Positions 1 to 6,395 of a stretch of 10,178 nucleotides of DNA are shown one piece after another. Position numbers and translations under genes: made by a program. Below the pieces are notes generated by a model, which was not told where the DNA came from, made no database searches, and saw only the letters and a list, made by a program, of their open reading frames with translations. Location of the stretch: assembly GCA_947462175.1 (NCBI GenBank), contig CANHOE010000067.1:1-10178 (forward strand), in the 5' to 3' direction. Each line of letters begins with the position of its first letter. Positions within the stretch are counted from its first letter, which is position 1. The DNA comes from Burkholderiales bacterium (GTDB taxonomy: Bacteria; Pseudomonadota; Gammaproteobacteria; Burkholderiales; Burkholderiaceae_C).

Positions 1-1191
1 CCCGGCGGTACCGACCATCAGGCACAGCACCAGGGCCAGAAAATTCAGCCGCGACAGATTGAACACATCGCGTTCCTGCGCAGTGCCCTGCGGGTTGCCC
101 GCGAACTGCTGAGCGTGCGGCGGCATGCCTGCGAGAGGGCGCGCTCGTGCTTCGTTACGGGCCAGCTCCCGCGTCCATTGCTCGCGAGCTGCCGCCTCGG
201 TATTGGGGATGCGCAACAGCGCCTTCTCCGCCGCCTGGATATCGGACAGCGACGCGTTGTCCGCCTTCAGCGCGTCCACCGTGCGGCGGCCAGCCTGGCG
301 TTCGGCAGCCAACGACGCCTTCACATCGACCAAACGTGCCGCGTAATCTTGCGCTCGCGCCTTGAATGCTGCAATAACCTCCTGCTCCTTCGGGTCGTGA
401 AGCAACTGCTGCTCGCGTTCGGTGACCTTGGCGAGTTGGATGCCATAGGCCAGCTGCGGGATAGGCACTCCGGTTTGCTTGATGGAAAGCCACATCACAG
501 GCACCAGAAATGCAGCGATCAGGATGATGTACTGCGCCACCTGGGTCCAGGTCACCGCACGCATGCCGCCGAGGAAAGAACACACCAGCACTCCGCCCAG
601 ACCGAGGAAGATGCCGATGACGAAATCGACGCCGATCAGCCTCGCCGTGATCAGGCCGACGCCGTAAATCTGCGCGACCAGGTAGACAAAGGAACAAAGC
701 ACTGCGGCGAAAATGCCCACCGCCCGCGGCAACTGACCGCCGTAACGCGCTCCGAGAAAATCGGGGATCGTGAACTGGCCGAATTTGCGCAGGTAGGGCG
801 CCAGCAGCAGGGCGACCAGGCAATAGCCTCCGGTCCAGCCCAGCACGAACGCCAGCCCTCCATAGCCCTGCAAGTACAGCGTTCCGGCCAGACCGATGAA
901 CGACGCTGCCGACATCCAGTCGGCCGCAGTGGCCATGCCGTTGTAGAACGCCGGCACACGCCGGCCGGCCACGTAGTACTCGACGGGTTCAGTGGTGCGG
1001 CTGAGGATGCCGATGCCGGCGTAAAGCAGCACGGTAGAAAGAAGGAAGATGACGCCGATCGAGCGCTTGGGCATGCCCATCTGCTCGAGTGCCGCCAAAC
1101 CAAGCACGAACAGGATGAAACCCGCGGTGTAGGCCAGATAAATGCGATCGAGTCGCCGCCTGAAAGTCGCGCTGCTCGATGGCTGATCCAC
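1..1191 (-). CDS. Sodium:solute symporter (SSS family, VC_2705-like large subunit), C-terminus cut off by window
   Basis: Inner-membrane secondary transporter, expected to couple Na+ entry to uptake of a small organic solute; the substrate cannot be told from sequence. The reading frame is open from a GTG at 1191 to base 1, giving 397 residues without a stop. Residues 18-36 and 45-62 are the first hydrophobic helices. The family hallmarks follow: EYYVAGR at 71-77, NGMATAADWMSAASFIGLAG at 83-102, and GWTGGYCLVALLLAPYLRKF at 118-137. The FLGGMRAVTWTQ block near 206-217 is also typical. Residues about 255-377 form a long hydrophilic, Ala/Glu/Arg-rich, probably helical insert before the next membrane segment (NLSRLNFLALVLCLMVGTAG). 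The GTG lies 7 bases after the rnhA stop, so co-transcription with yafS and rnhA is likely; no strong ribosome binding site is seen. ActP-type acetate permease is a relative, but the insert and N-terminus fit the VC_2705 group better. Confidence 0.88.
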   Translation of the reverse strand, partial: MDQPSSSATFRRRLDRIYLAYTAGFILFVLGLAALEQMGMPKRSIGVIFLLSTVLLYAGIGILSRTTEPVEYYVAGRRVPAFYNGMATAADWMSAASFIGLAGTLYLQGYGGLAFVLGWTGGYCLVALLLAPYLRKFGQFTIPDFLGARYGGQLPRAVGIFAAVLCSFVYLVAQIYGVGLITARLIGVDFVIGIFLGLGGVLVCSFLGGMRAVTWTQVAQYIILIAAFLVPVMWLSIKQTGVPIPQLAYGIQLAKVTEREQQLLHDPKEQEVIAAFKARAQDYAARLVDVKASLAAERQAGRRTVDALKADNASLSDIQAAEKALLRIPNTEAAAREQWTRELARNEARARPLAGMPPHAQQFAGNPQGTAQERDVFNLSRLNFLALVLCLMVGTAG

Positions 1192-1198
1192 GCTGCTG

Positions 1199-1657
1199 TC
1201 AGCCCGCTGCGGCGGCGCCCCGGTTGGCAAGCGTATCGGCACGCTCGTTGCCCGGATCACCCGAATGGCCCTTGACCCAGCGCCAGTCCACCTCGTGCAA
1301 CGCCCTCAGCGCATCGAGGCGCTGCCACAGCTCGGCGTTCTTGACAGGCTTTCGGTCGGCAGTCTTCCAGCCACGTTGCTTCCAGCCGTGGATCCACTCG
1401 GTGATGCCCTTGCGCACGTACTCGCTGTCGGTGTAAATCACCACCGAGCAGGTGCGCTTGAGTGACGCCAGCGACTCGATCACCGCGGTCAACTCCATCC
1501 GGTTGTTGGTGGTCAGCAGTTCGCCACCGAACAGTTCTTTCTCGTGGCCCTCGGTTGTCAGCCACGCTCCCCAGCCACCGCGTCCTGGATTGCCCTTGCA
1601 GGCACCATCGGTGTAGACCGTCACGCGCGGGCGTTGTATCGGCAAGGTGTCGCTCAT
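1199..1657 (-). CDS. rnhA: Ribonuclease HI
   Basis: Endonuclease that cuts the RNA strand of RNA:DNA hybrids in the cytoplasm, removing R-loops and Okazaki primers. The 152-residue product has the usual RNase HI length, with a 7-residue N-terminal extension over the E. coli enzyme. The complete active site is visible: D17 (YTDGACKGNPG), E55 (TTNNRMELTA), D77 (YTDSEYV), H131 (VKGHSG) and D141 (NERADTLA), each 7 positions after its E. coli counterpart. The basic, Trp-rich substrate-handle segment WIHGWKQRGWKT lies at 88-99. The ATG is 21 bases after the yafS stop on the same strand, and the symporter GTG follows the stop by 7 bases, so it sits mid-operon. Nothing is odd in the protein. The neighbour is unusual: dnaQ, the common partner of rnhA, is absent. 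Confidence 0.97.
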   Translation of the reverse strand: MSDTLPIQRPRVTVYTDGACKGNPGRGGWGAWLTTEGHEKELFGGELLTTNNRMELTAVIESLASLKRTCSVVIYTDSEYVRKGITEWIHGWKQRGWKTADRKPVKNAELWQRLDALRALHEVDWRWVKGHSGDPGNERADTLANRGAAAAG

Positions 1658-1678
1658 GGGTTCCCGGTGGTGTTCAGA

Positions 1679-2533
1679 TCAATCATGCTCGGCCTTCTCA
1701 CGTGCCAGGTGGGCTGCTTCGAATTGGCGGACCTGTTGCGCCGCTACCGCAGGCGACGCGCTGACTTTGGCGCGCCGATCACGGGCCAGCCCGACCAGAC
1801 GCATGCCGCGCACCCGCTTCACGGCCGTCAGCGCATAGACCGCACCCAGCACGGGCCACCAGCGCTCTCCGGTCGACTCCATCCAGCCGAATCGCGACAG
1901 CCATTGGTCGGAATGCACCGGTGGCCGGTAGCAGCCAAAACGCCCGGTTTCGACTTCGAAACTGAGCAATCGCAGCCAATCACGCAGCCGGCGGTATGCG
2001 ATGAAGTCGCCTTCGCGCGGCAGGTAGAGCGAGGTGCCCGCAGCGAGGCCGAGGCGGCGGCACGCTCGGCCGGTCTGCTGGCGCATGGCCCAGAGGCTGG
2101 TCGGATTGAAGCCGATGATGACCACCCGGCCTTCGGGCATCAGCACCCGCTCGACCTCGCGCAAGGTCTGATGCGGATCGCGCGCGAGTTCGAGCGCGTG
2201 CGGCAAGACCACCAGATCCAGGCTCTGGCTGTCGAAAGGCAACGCATCGAAATCGCAGTTCAATGCGACCGCACCCCTCGGCGGCGATTCATCAGAGGCG
2301 GCACTGCCTAGTCGGTGCGCAATGTCAACGGCCAGCCAGCGATGCGGCATGCGGTTGTTGCGCAGAGCATCCAATGCCGGCAGACCGAGTTGCAAGGCGT
2401 GAAAGCCGAACACATCGGCGACAGCCGCATCGAGGTGCCGCTGTTCCCAGTCCAGCAAATAAGCGCCAGGTGGGGTCGTCAGCCACGCCCCCAAACCTAT
2501 ACTCGGCCCCGAATCACCTGTCGCGGTTTCCAT
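1679..2533 (-). CDS. yafS: YafS-like SAM-dependent methyltransferase (class I, Methyltransf_11 type)
   Basis: Putative cytoplasmic S-adenosylmethionine-dependent methyltransferase; the substrate is unknown. The 284-residue product starts GAWLTTPPGAYLLDWEQ at 15-31, as YafS-type proteins do. The cofactor fold follows: a motif-I position at 46-57 (ALQLGLPALDAL), acidic D70 after strand 2, CDFDALPF at 93-100, LDLVVLPHALE at 105-115, and the strand-5 segment LMPEGRVVIIGFNP. Motif I lacks the usual GxGxG glycines, which I believe is typical of this subfamily. The 3' end encodes a basic, Ala-rich tail. Two adjacent ATGs lie at 2536 and 2533; I chose 2533, which leaves one base to the divergent gloB ATG. 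An upstream TTG at 2569 would overlap gloB and is unlikely. Neither ATG has a good Shine-Dalgarno. The symbol rests on similarity plus the mltD-gloB-yafS-rnhA neighbourhood. Confidence 0.85.
   Translation of the reverse strand: METATGDSGPSIGLGAWLTTPPGAYLLDWEQRHLDAAVADVFGFHALQLGLPALDALRNNRMPHRWLAVDIAHRLGSAASDESPPRGAVALNCDFDALPFDSQSLDLVVLPHALELARDPHQTLREVERVLMPEGRVVIIGFNPTSLWAMRQQTGRACRRLGLAAGTSLYLPREGDFIAYRRLRDWLRLLSFEVETGRFGCYRPPVHSDQWLSRFGWMESTGERWWPVLGAVYALTAVKRVRGMRLVGLARDRRAKVSASPAVAAQQVRQFEAAHLAREKAEHD
2498..2503 (+). promoter_or_regulatory. Candidate -10 box of the gloB-mltD promoter
   Basis: TATACT matches the sigma-70 -10 consensus at five of six bases and would start transcription near 2510, about 25 bases before the gloB ATG. 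No good -35 is present at 16-18 bases upstream. The box lies inside the first codons of the divergent yafS gene, which is unavoidable because there is no intergenic space. Single-hexamer evidence only. Confidence 0.4.
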
Positions 2534-2534
2534 C

Positions 2535-3317
2535 ATGAATTTGATCGCACTGCCCGCGTTCACCGACAACTACATCTGGATGTTTCACGACGGCGTTGAT
2601 GCCATCGTGATCGATCCGGGAGACAGCGCGCCAGTGCTGGCTGCACTCGATCGCCTGAGACTCAAGCTTGCGGCGATTCTATTGACGCACCACCACAACG
2701 ATCACATTGGCGGAGTGCCGGCCCTGCTGCCGCGCTTGAACGGCCCTGTTTACGCTCCTGCCTTGGAAGTGATTCCCGACCCCTGCATTCGCGTTCGGGG
2801 AGGCGACTCGGTACAGGTGCTGGGCATGGATTTCGAAGTCATCGACGTGCCCGGTCATACCTCGGGTCACATCGCTTACTTTCATCGGCCGAAGGCAAGC
2901 GCCAGCACCGACGCGCCGGTGCTGTTTTGCGGAGACACGCTGTTCATTGGCGGCTGCGGCAGGTTGTTCGAAGGCACGCCAACGCAGATGCACCACTCGT
3001 TACAGGCACTGGCCGCGCTTCCGGGCGACACTCGCGTTTGCTGCGCTCATGAATACACGCTTTCCAACCTGAAATTCGCCCGTGCCGTCGAACCAAACAA
3101 TGCAGACTTGGCTCGCTACACGGTTCAGTGCGAACAACAGCGTGCGGCCGGCATGTCCACGGTGCCCGGCCGCATCTCAAGCGAACTGGCGATCAACCCC
3201 TTTTTGCGCTGCGGCGTCCCCGAAGTGATCAACAGAGCCCGCGATCACGGTGCCCAGAGCGATCAGCCCGTTGACGTGTTCACCGCACTGCGACAGTGGA
3301 AGAACGATTTCCGATGA
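2535..3317 (+). CDS. gloB: Hydroxyacylglutathione hydrolase (glyoxalase II)
   Basis: Cytoplasmic metallo-beta-lactamase-fold hydrolase that converts S-D-lactoylglutathione to D-lactate and glutathione, the second step of methylglyoxal detoxification. The product is 260 residues, normal for the family. All metal ligands are visible: H52, H54, D56 and H57 in THHHNDHIGG, H108 in VPGHTSGH, bridging D134 in FCGDTLFIGGCGR, and H172 in CAHEYT. The C-terminal glutathione-binding domain carries the usual NPFLRC segment and ends WKNDFR. The N-terminus LPAFTDNYIW matches the family start, fixing the ATG at 2535 even though no clear Shine-Dalgarno precedes it. The stop codon overlaps the mltD start as ATGA, which implies translational coupling. 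The yafS gene diverges from the base next door. Confidence 0.97.
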   Translation: MNLIALPAFTDNYIWMFHDGVDAIVIDPGDSAPVLAALDRLRLKLAAILLTHHHNDHIGGVPALLPRLNGPVYAPALEVIPDPCIRVRGGDSVQVLGMDFEVIDVPGHTSGHIAYFHRPKASASTDAPVLFCGDTLFIGGCGRLFEGTPTQMHHSLQALAALPGDTRVCCAHEYTLSNLKFARAVEPNNADLARYTVQCEQQRAAGMSTVPGRISSELAINPFLRCGVPEVINRARDHGAQSDQPVDVFTALRQWKNDFR

Positions 3318-4945
3318 CCGATCAAGCGACACACGCGTTGCGCAGGACAGCGCTGATCGCCCTGCTGGTTTTGACCACCGGCTGGGTTGGCAGCGGATGC
3401 GCCACCCGCGCAGACGCGCCGGGTTCAAGCGGAGGCGGCGCGACGCCTGCCAGCGCATCGGTTGATTCAGCCGTCGTCTACGGATCGGGCGGGCGTGACG
3501 CGAACACCCTCGATGCACAGACCAGCGCTGCAGCGCCGGTCGACCCCGTGCGCCCTGGCGTGAGCGTGAACCTCAACGACACTGCGGCACAAGCGGACCT
3601 GTGGGCTCGCGTGCGCCGGGGCTTCAAGATGCCCGACCTCGACACCGATCTGGTCCGCACGCGCGAGCGCTGGTACGCCAGCCGCCCTGATTACGTTGAG
3701 CGCATGACGGCACGGGGCAGCCGCTACCTGTTCCACATCGTCGAGGAACTGGAAGCGCGCGGCATGCCGACCGAGCTGGCTCTGCTGCCGTTCATTGAAA
3801 GCGCCTTCAACCCACAGGCGATTTCTTCGGCCAAGGCCTCGGGCATGTGGCAGTTCATGCCGGCCACCGGCCGCGACTTTGCACTCACGCAAAACATCTT
3901 CCGGGACGACCGACGAGATGTGCTGGCATCGACCCGCGCCGCGCTCGATTATCTGCAGCGTCTGTATGCTCAGTTCGGCGATTGGCACCTCGCGCTCGCG
4001 GCTTACAACTGGGGCGAGGGCAGCGTGCAGCGGGCTATCTCGCGCAATTTGAAAGCCGGGCTGGCGACGGACTACCTGAGTCTCAGGATGCCGGATGAAA
4101 CCCGCCATTACGTCCCCAAGTTGCAAGCGGTAAAGAACATCGTCACCTCCCCAGAGTCCTTCGCGCTCAGCTTGCCCGTGCTGGCCAACCACCCCTACTT
4201 CCTGGGTGTGCCGATCCAGCGCGACATCGATGTCGATCTGGCAGCACGGCTCGCTGGGGTGTCGCTCGACGAGTTCAAGACCTTGAACCCACAGATGAAC
4301 AAGCCAGTGATCCTGGCCGCCGGCACACCGCAGGTGCTGCTGCCCTACGACAACGCCAGCGCTTTCATCCGCAATCTCGCAGGACACCGCGCGCCATTGG
4401 CCAGTTGGACCGCCTGGGTCGCTCCCAAGACGATGCGACCGGGCGACGCGGCACGCCAAGTCGGCATGAGCGAGGCCGAGTTGCGCAGCGTCAACCGCAT
4501 TCCGCCGCGCATGCTGGTTAAGGCAGGCTCGACACTGTTGGTGCCGCGCAGTGGACAACGCACGACCGATGTGACAGAGCACGTGGCCGAAAACGCCACG
4601 ATGCAACTCGCGCCTGACGTTCCACCGAGGCGTCGAGTGGTGCTCAAGGCCGGCAAGGCAGACACGGTGGAAAGCATCGCGCGTCGGTATCGCGTCGGCA
4701 GTTCGCAGGTGGCCGAGTGGAATGCTGTGACGGCCACTGCGCGCTTCAAACCAGGCGCCACCATCGTGGTCTACCCGCCCGCTCGTCAAGTGAACAGCAC
4801 CCGAACGGCGAAAGGACGCCCGAGTTCATCGGTGCGCGTGACAGCAGTGGGCAGCGGCAGCTCGCTCAAGGATGCCTCGCCCAAGCGTGTGTCGAAGACG
4901 ACCGTCGCCAGCACACGCAAGACGGTACAACTCGCGGCCAAGTGA
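3314..4945 (+). CDS. mltD: Membrane-bound lytic murein transglycosylase D with LysM repeats
   Basis: Periplasmic lipoprotein that cleaves the MurNAc-GlcNAc bond of peptidoglycan to leave 1,6-anhydro ends, used in wall remodelling. The 543-residue product begins MTDQATHALRR and has a hydrophobic segment at 12-26 ending VGSGC, making Cys29 the likely lipidated residue; the lipobox is atypical, with Gly rather than Leu at -3. A low-complexity Gly/Ala/Ser linker reaches about residue 90. The SLT domain spans roughly 145-270, with catalytic E162 in LLPFIESAFNPQA, then SAKASGMWQFMPATGRDF and LALAAYNWGEGSV. Two LysM peptidoglycan-binding modules follow at about 370-415 and 440-490, and a Lys/Arg/Ser/Thr-rich tail ends the protein. 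The start is the ATG in the gloB ATGA overlap; an ATG at 3296 would overlap gloB by 22 bases and lacks support. It converges with the MAPEG gene. Confidence 0.93.
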   Translation: MTDQATHALRRTALIALLVLTTGWVGSGCATRADAPGSSGGGATPASASVDSAVVYGSGGRDANTLDAQTSAAAPVDPVRPGVSVNLNDTAAQADLWARVRRGFKMPDLDTDLVRTRERWYASRPDYVERMTARGSRYLFHIVEELEARGMPTELALLPFIESAFNPQAISSAKASGMWQFMPATGRDFALTQNIFRDDRRDVLASTRAALDYLQRLYAQFGDWHLALAAYNWGEGSVQRAISRNLKAGLATDYLSLRMPDETRHYVPKLQAVKNIVTSPESFALSLPVLANHPYFLGVPIQRDIDVDLAARLAGVSLDEFKTLNPQMNKPVILAAGTPQVLLPYDNASAFIRNLAGHRAPLASWTAWVAPKTMRPGDAARQVGMSEAELRSVNRIPPRMLVKAGSTLLVPRSGQRTTDVTEHVAENATMQLAPDVPPRRRVVLKAGKADTVESIARRYRVGSSQVAEWNAVTATARFKPGATIVVYPPARQVNSTRTAKGRPSSSVRVTAVGSGSSLKDASPKRVSKTTVASTRKTVQLAAK

Positions 4946-4955
4946 TCCGCGGCAA

Positions 4956-4983
4956 GACCGCTCCGGCGTGCCTGTTAGCGGTC
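4956..4983. terminator. Weak inverted repeat between convergent mltD and MAPEG genes
   Basis: GACCGCT at 4956-4962 pairs with AGCGGTC at 4977-4983 around a 14-base loop, just after the mltD stop and touching the MAPEG stop. A bidirectional terminator would be sensible between convergent genes only 36 bases apart. There is no T tract on either side and the loop is large, so intrinsic termination is doubtful. Confidence 0.25.
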
Positions 4984-5380
4984 AGCCACCAGAAAACAGC
5001 AAGGCGATGTTGACAGCCAGCGCGGTCACCCAGACCGCGCTGCGGATGCTGGCCAAGTCCAGCACATACAGCGCTACGTAGGCGCCACGGAGCACGACGA
5101 AACTCACCGCGAGCAGGTCAACACGGGGCTGAGACGCGCCGGTGTGCAGCGCCCACAACAGCGCTCCGATGAAGAACGGCAGGGCCTCAAAGCAATTGGC
5201 CTGCGCCGCATTGGCACGCAAACGCCAGCCTTGCTGACGTGACAGCCACTCACGCGGCTGGTTGTTGTCATAGCCGCCTTCGGATGCTGACTTCGAAAAC
5301 GCACCCCATTTGGCAATGCCGGCACAGATGATCGGCATCAGTGCTGAGATCAGGATGCACCAGGTGCTGATGTTGGTCAT
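4982..5380 (-). CDS. MAPEG-family integral membrane protein
   Basis: Small membrane protein of the MAPEG superfamily (membrane-associated proteins in eicosanoid and glutathione metabolism). Bacterial members are poorly characterised; some have glutathione transferase or peroxidase activity, which cannot be claimed here. The 132-residue product has four hydrophobic stretches at about 7-23, 62-80, 87-108 and 113-130, the four-helix plan of the family. The loop after helix 1 leads into the MAPEG signature around R55-A56-N57...N62...E65 (GWRLRANAAQANCFEALPFF). The ATG at 5380 is preceded by GAGGGC at a workable distance. It lies 23 bases after the recR stop and on the same strand, so it is probably the last gene of the dnaX-ybaB-recR unit. 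It converges with mltD. Confidence 0.85.
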   Translation of the reverse strand: MTNISTWCILISALMPIICAGIAKWGAFSKSASEGGYDNNQPREWLSRQQGWRLRANAAQANCFEALPFFIGALLWALHTGASQPRVDLLAVSFVVLRGAYVALYVLDLASIRSAVWVTALAVNIALLFSGG

Positions 5381-5403
5381 GGATGCCCTCGGTTCAACGG
5401 GAT

Positions 5404-5991
5404 TCAGCGGCGATCGACCAGCGCATGCGCGATCGTGCCCAGGTCGACATACTCGAGTTCGCTGCCGATCGGCACCCCGCGCGCGAGCCTTGTCACCCGA
5501 AGTCCACGCGCCTTCAAGGCCTCGCCGACCGCATGCGCAGTGGCTTCGCCCTCGGCTGTGAAGTTGGTGGCAACGATGACCTCCTCGACACCGCCTGCGA
5601 CGGCACGGTTCAGCAGAGCTTGCAGGCCAATGTCATGCACTCCGATACCGTCAAGCGGGCTCAGCCGACCCATCAGCACGAAGTAATAGCCCATGTAGCT
5701 GCCGGTGCGCTCCATCGCCGACTGGTCGGCCGGCGTTTCGACCACGCACAGCAGCCGCACATCGCGCTGCCCATCGGCACAGATGCCGCAGACCTCGCTT
5801 TCGGTGAAGGTGTGGCATCGCGCGCAATGCCTCACATTGGCCACGGCCGCTTGCAGTGACAACGCCAGCCGCTGCGCTCCACCTCGGTCGTGCTGCAGCA
5901 GGTGCAATGCCATGCGCCGCGCCGACTTCTCGCCGACACCGGGCAGCCGGCGCAGCGCATCGACGAGGGCGTCGAGTGCGGGTTCAGCCAC
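5404..5991 (-). CDS. recR: Recombination mediator protein RecR
   Basis: DNA-binding ring-forming protein that, with RecF and RecO, loads RecA on SSB-covered gaps during recombinational repair. The 195-residue product has the family layout: helix-hairpin-helix at about 10-30 (LRRLPGVGEKSARRMALHLL), a four-cysteine zinc finger at C56, C59, C68 and C71, then a TOPRIM domain from about 79 with VVETPADQSAMERTG and YFVLMGRLSPLDGIG. The C-terminus contains the Walker-B-like ATNFTAEGEATA and ends LGTIAHALVDRR. The start is a GTG at 5991, chosen because it gives the standard N-terminus directly before LDALVDALRRLPG; its Shine-Dalgarno is poor. It lies 27 bases after ybaB in the conserved dnaX-ybaB-recR order. 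Confidence 0.96.
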   Translation of the reverse strand: MAEPALDALVDALRRLPGVGEKSARRMALHLLQHDRGGAQRLALSLQAAVANVRHCARCHTFTESEVCGICADGQRDVRLLCVVETPADQSAMERTGSYMGYYFVLMGRLSPLDGIGVHDIGLQALLNRAVAGGVEEVIVATNFTAEGEATAHAVGEALKARGLRVTRLARGVPIGSELEYVDLGTIAHALVDRR

Positions 5992-6018
5992 GCGGAAAAG
6001 GCGCCGGAAACAGGTGGT

Positions 6019-6345
6019 TCAAAAAGGGAACTTCATGCCAGGCGGCAACGGCATGCCGGCAGTCAGCCGGCCCATCTTTTCCTGAGACACCTCTTCGGCG
6101 CGGCGCAGGCCGTCGTTGAATGCCGCAGCGACCAGGTCTTCGAGCATGTCCTTGTCTTCCGCGAGCAGGCTGGGGTCGATCGCGACGCGCTTCACGTCGT
6201 GCTTACAGGTCATCGTCACCTTGACAAGGCCGGCACCGGACTGGCCTTCAACCTCGATCGCACCCAGCTCGTCCTGCGCCTTCTTCAGGTTGTCCTGCAT
6301 CGCCTGGGCCTGCTTCATCAAGCCGGCCAATTGGTTTTTCATCAT
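6019..6345 (-). CDS. ybaB: YbaB/EbfC nucleoid-associated protein
   Basis: Small dimeric DNA-binding protein thought to act as a nucleoid-associated factor; its exact role beside recR and dnaX is not settled. The 108-residue product starts MMKNQLAGLMKQAQAMQDNL, a helical coiled segment, followed by the core IEVEGQSGAGLVKVTM at about 30-45. The helical DPSLLAEDKDMLEDLVAAAF stretch comes next, and the protein ends GMKFPF. Start choice is firm: AAGGAGA at 6359-6353 lies 7 bases before the ATG at 6345, the strongest ribosome binding site in the window. The same frame stays open upstream to 6702, but that extension lies over dnaX and does not resemble YbaB. A 50-base gap separates it from the dnaX stop and 27 bases from recR. 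Confidence 0.96.
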   Translation of the reverse strand: MMKNQLAGLMKQAQAMQDNLKKAQDELGAIEVEGQSGAGLVKVTMTCKHDVKRVAIDPSLLAEDKDMLEDLVAAAFNDGLRRAEEVSQEKMGRLTAGMPLPPGMKFPF

Positions 6346-6352
6346 GGTGTTG

Positions 6353-6359
6353 TCTCCTT
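6353..6359 (-). promoter_or_regulatory. Strong ribosome binding site of ybaB
   Basis: AAGGAGA, read on the minus strand, stands 7 bases before the ATG at 6345. It decides that ybaB starts there and not at an upstream codon of the long open frame. Good Shine-Dalgarno sites are otherwise rare in this window, so ybaB may be translated more strongly than its operon partners. Confidence 0.8.
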
Positions 6360-6395
6360 CATGAACATCAAGGGTGTGCGTGTTCTGAGCACTGC

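Noticed and set aside
115..1275. Long plus-strand open frame opposite the symporter
   Set aside because: Arg/His/Gln-rich shadow of a high-GC gene. The minus-strand frame gives a clear Na+/solute symporter over the same bases.
3467..4789. 440-codon minus-strand open frame opposite mltD
   Set aside because: No recognisable domain and shadow-type composition. MltD with its catalytic Glu and LysM modules is on the plus strand.
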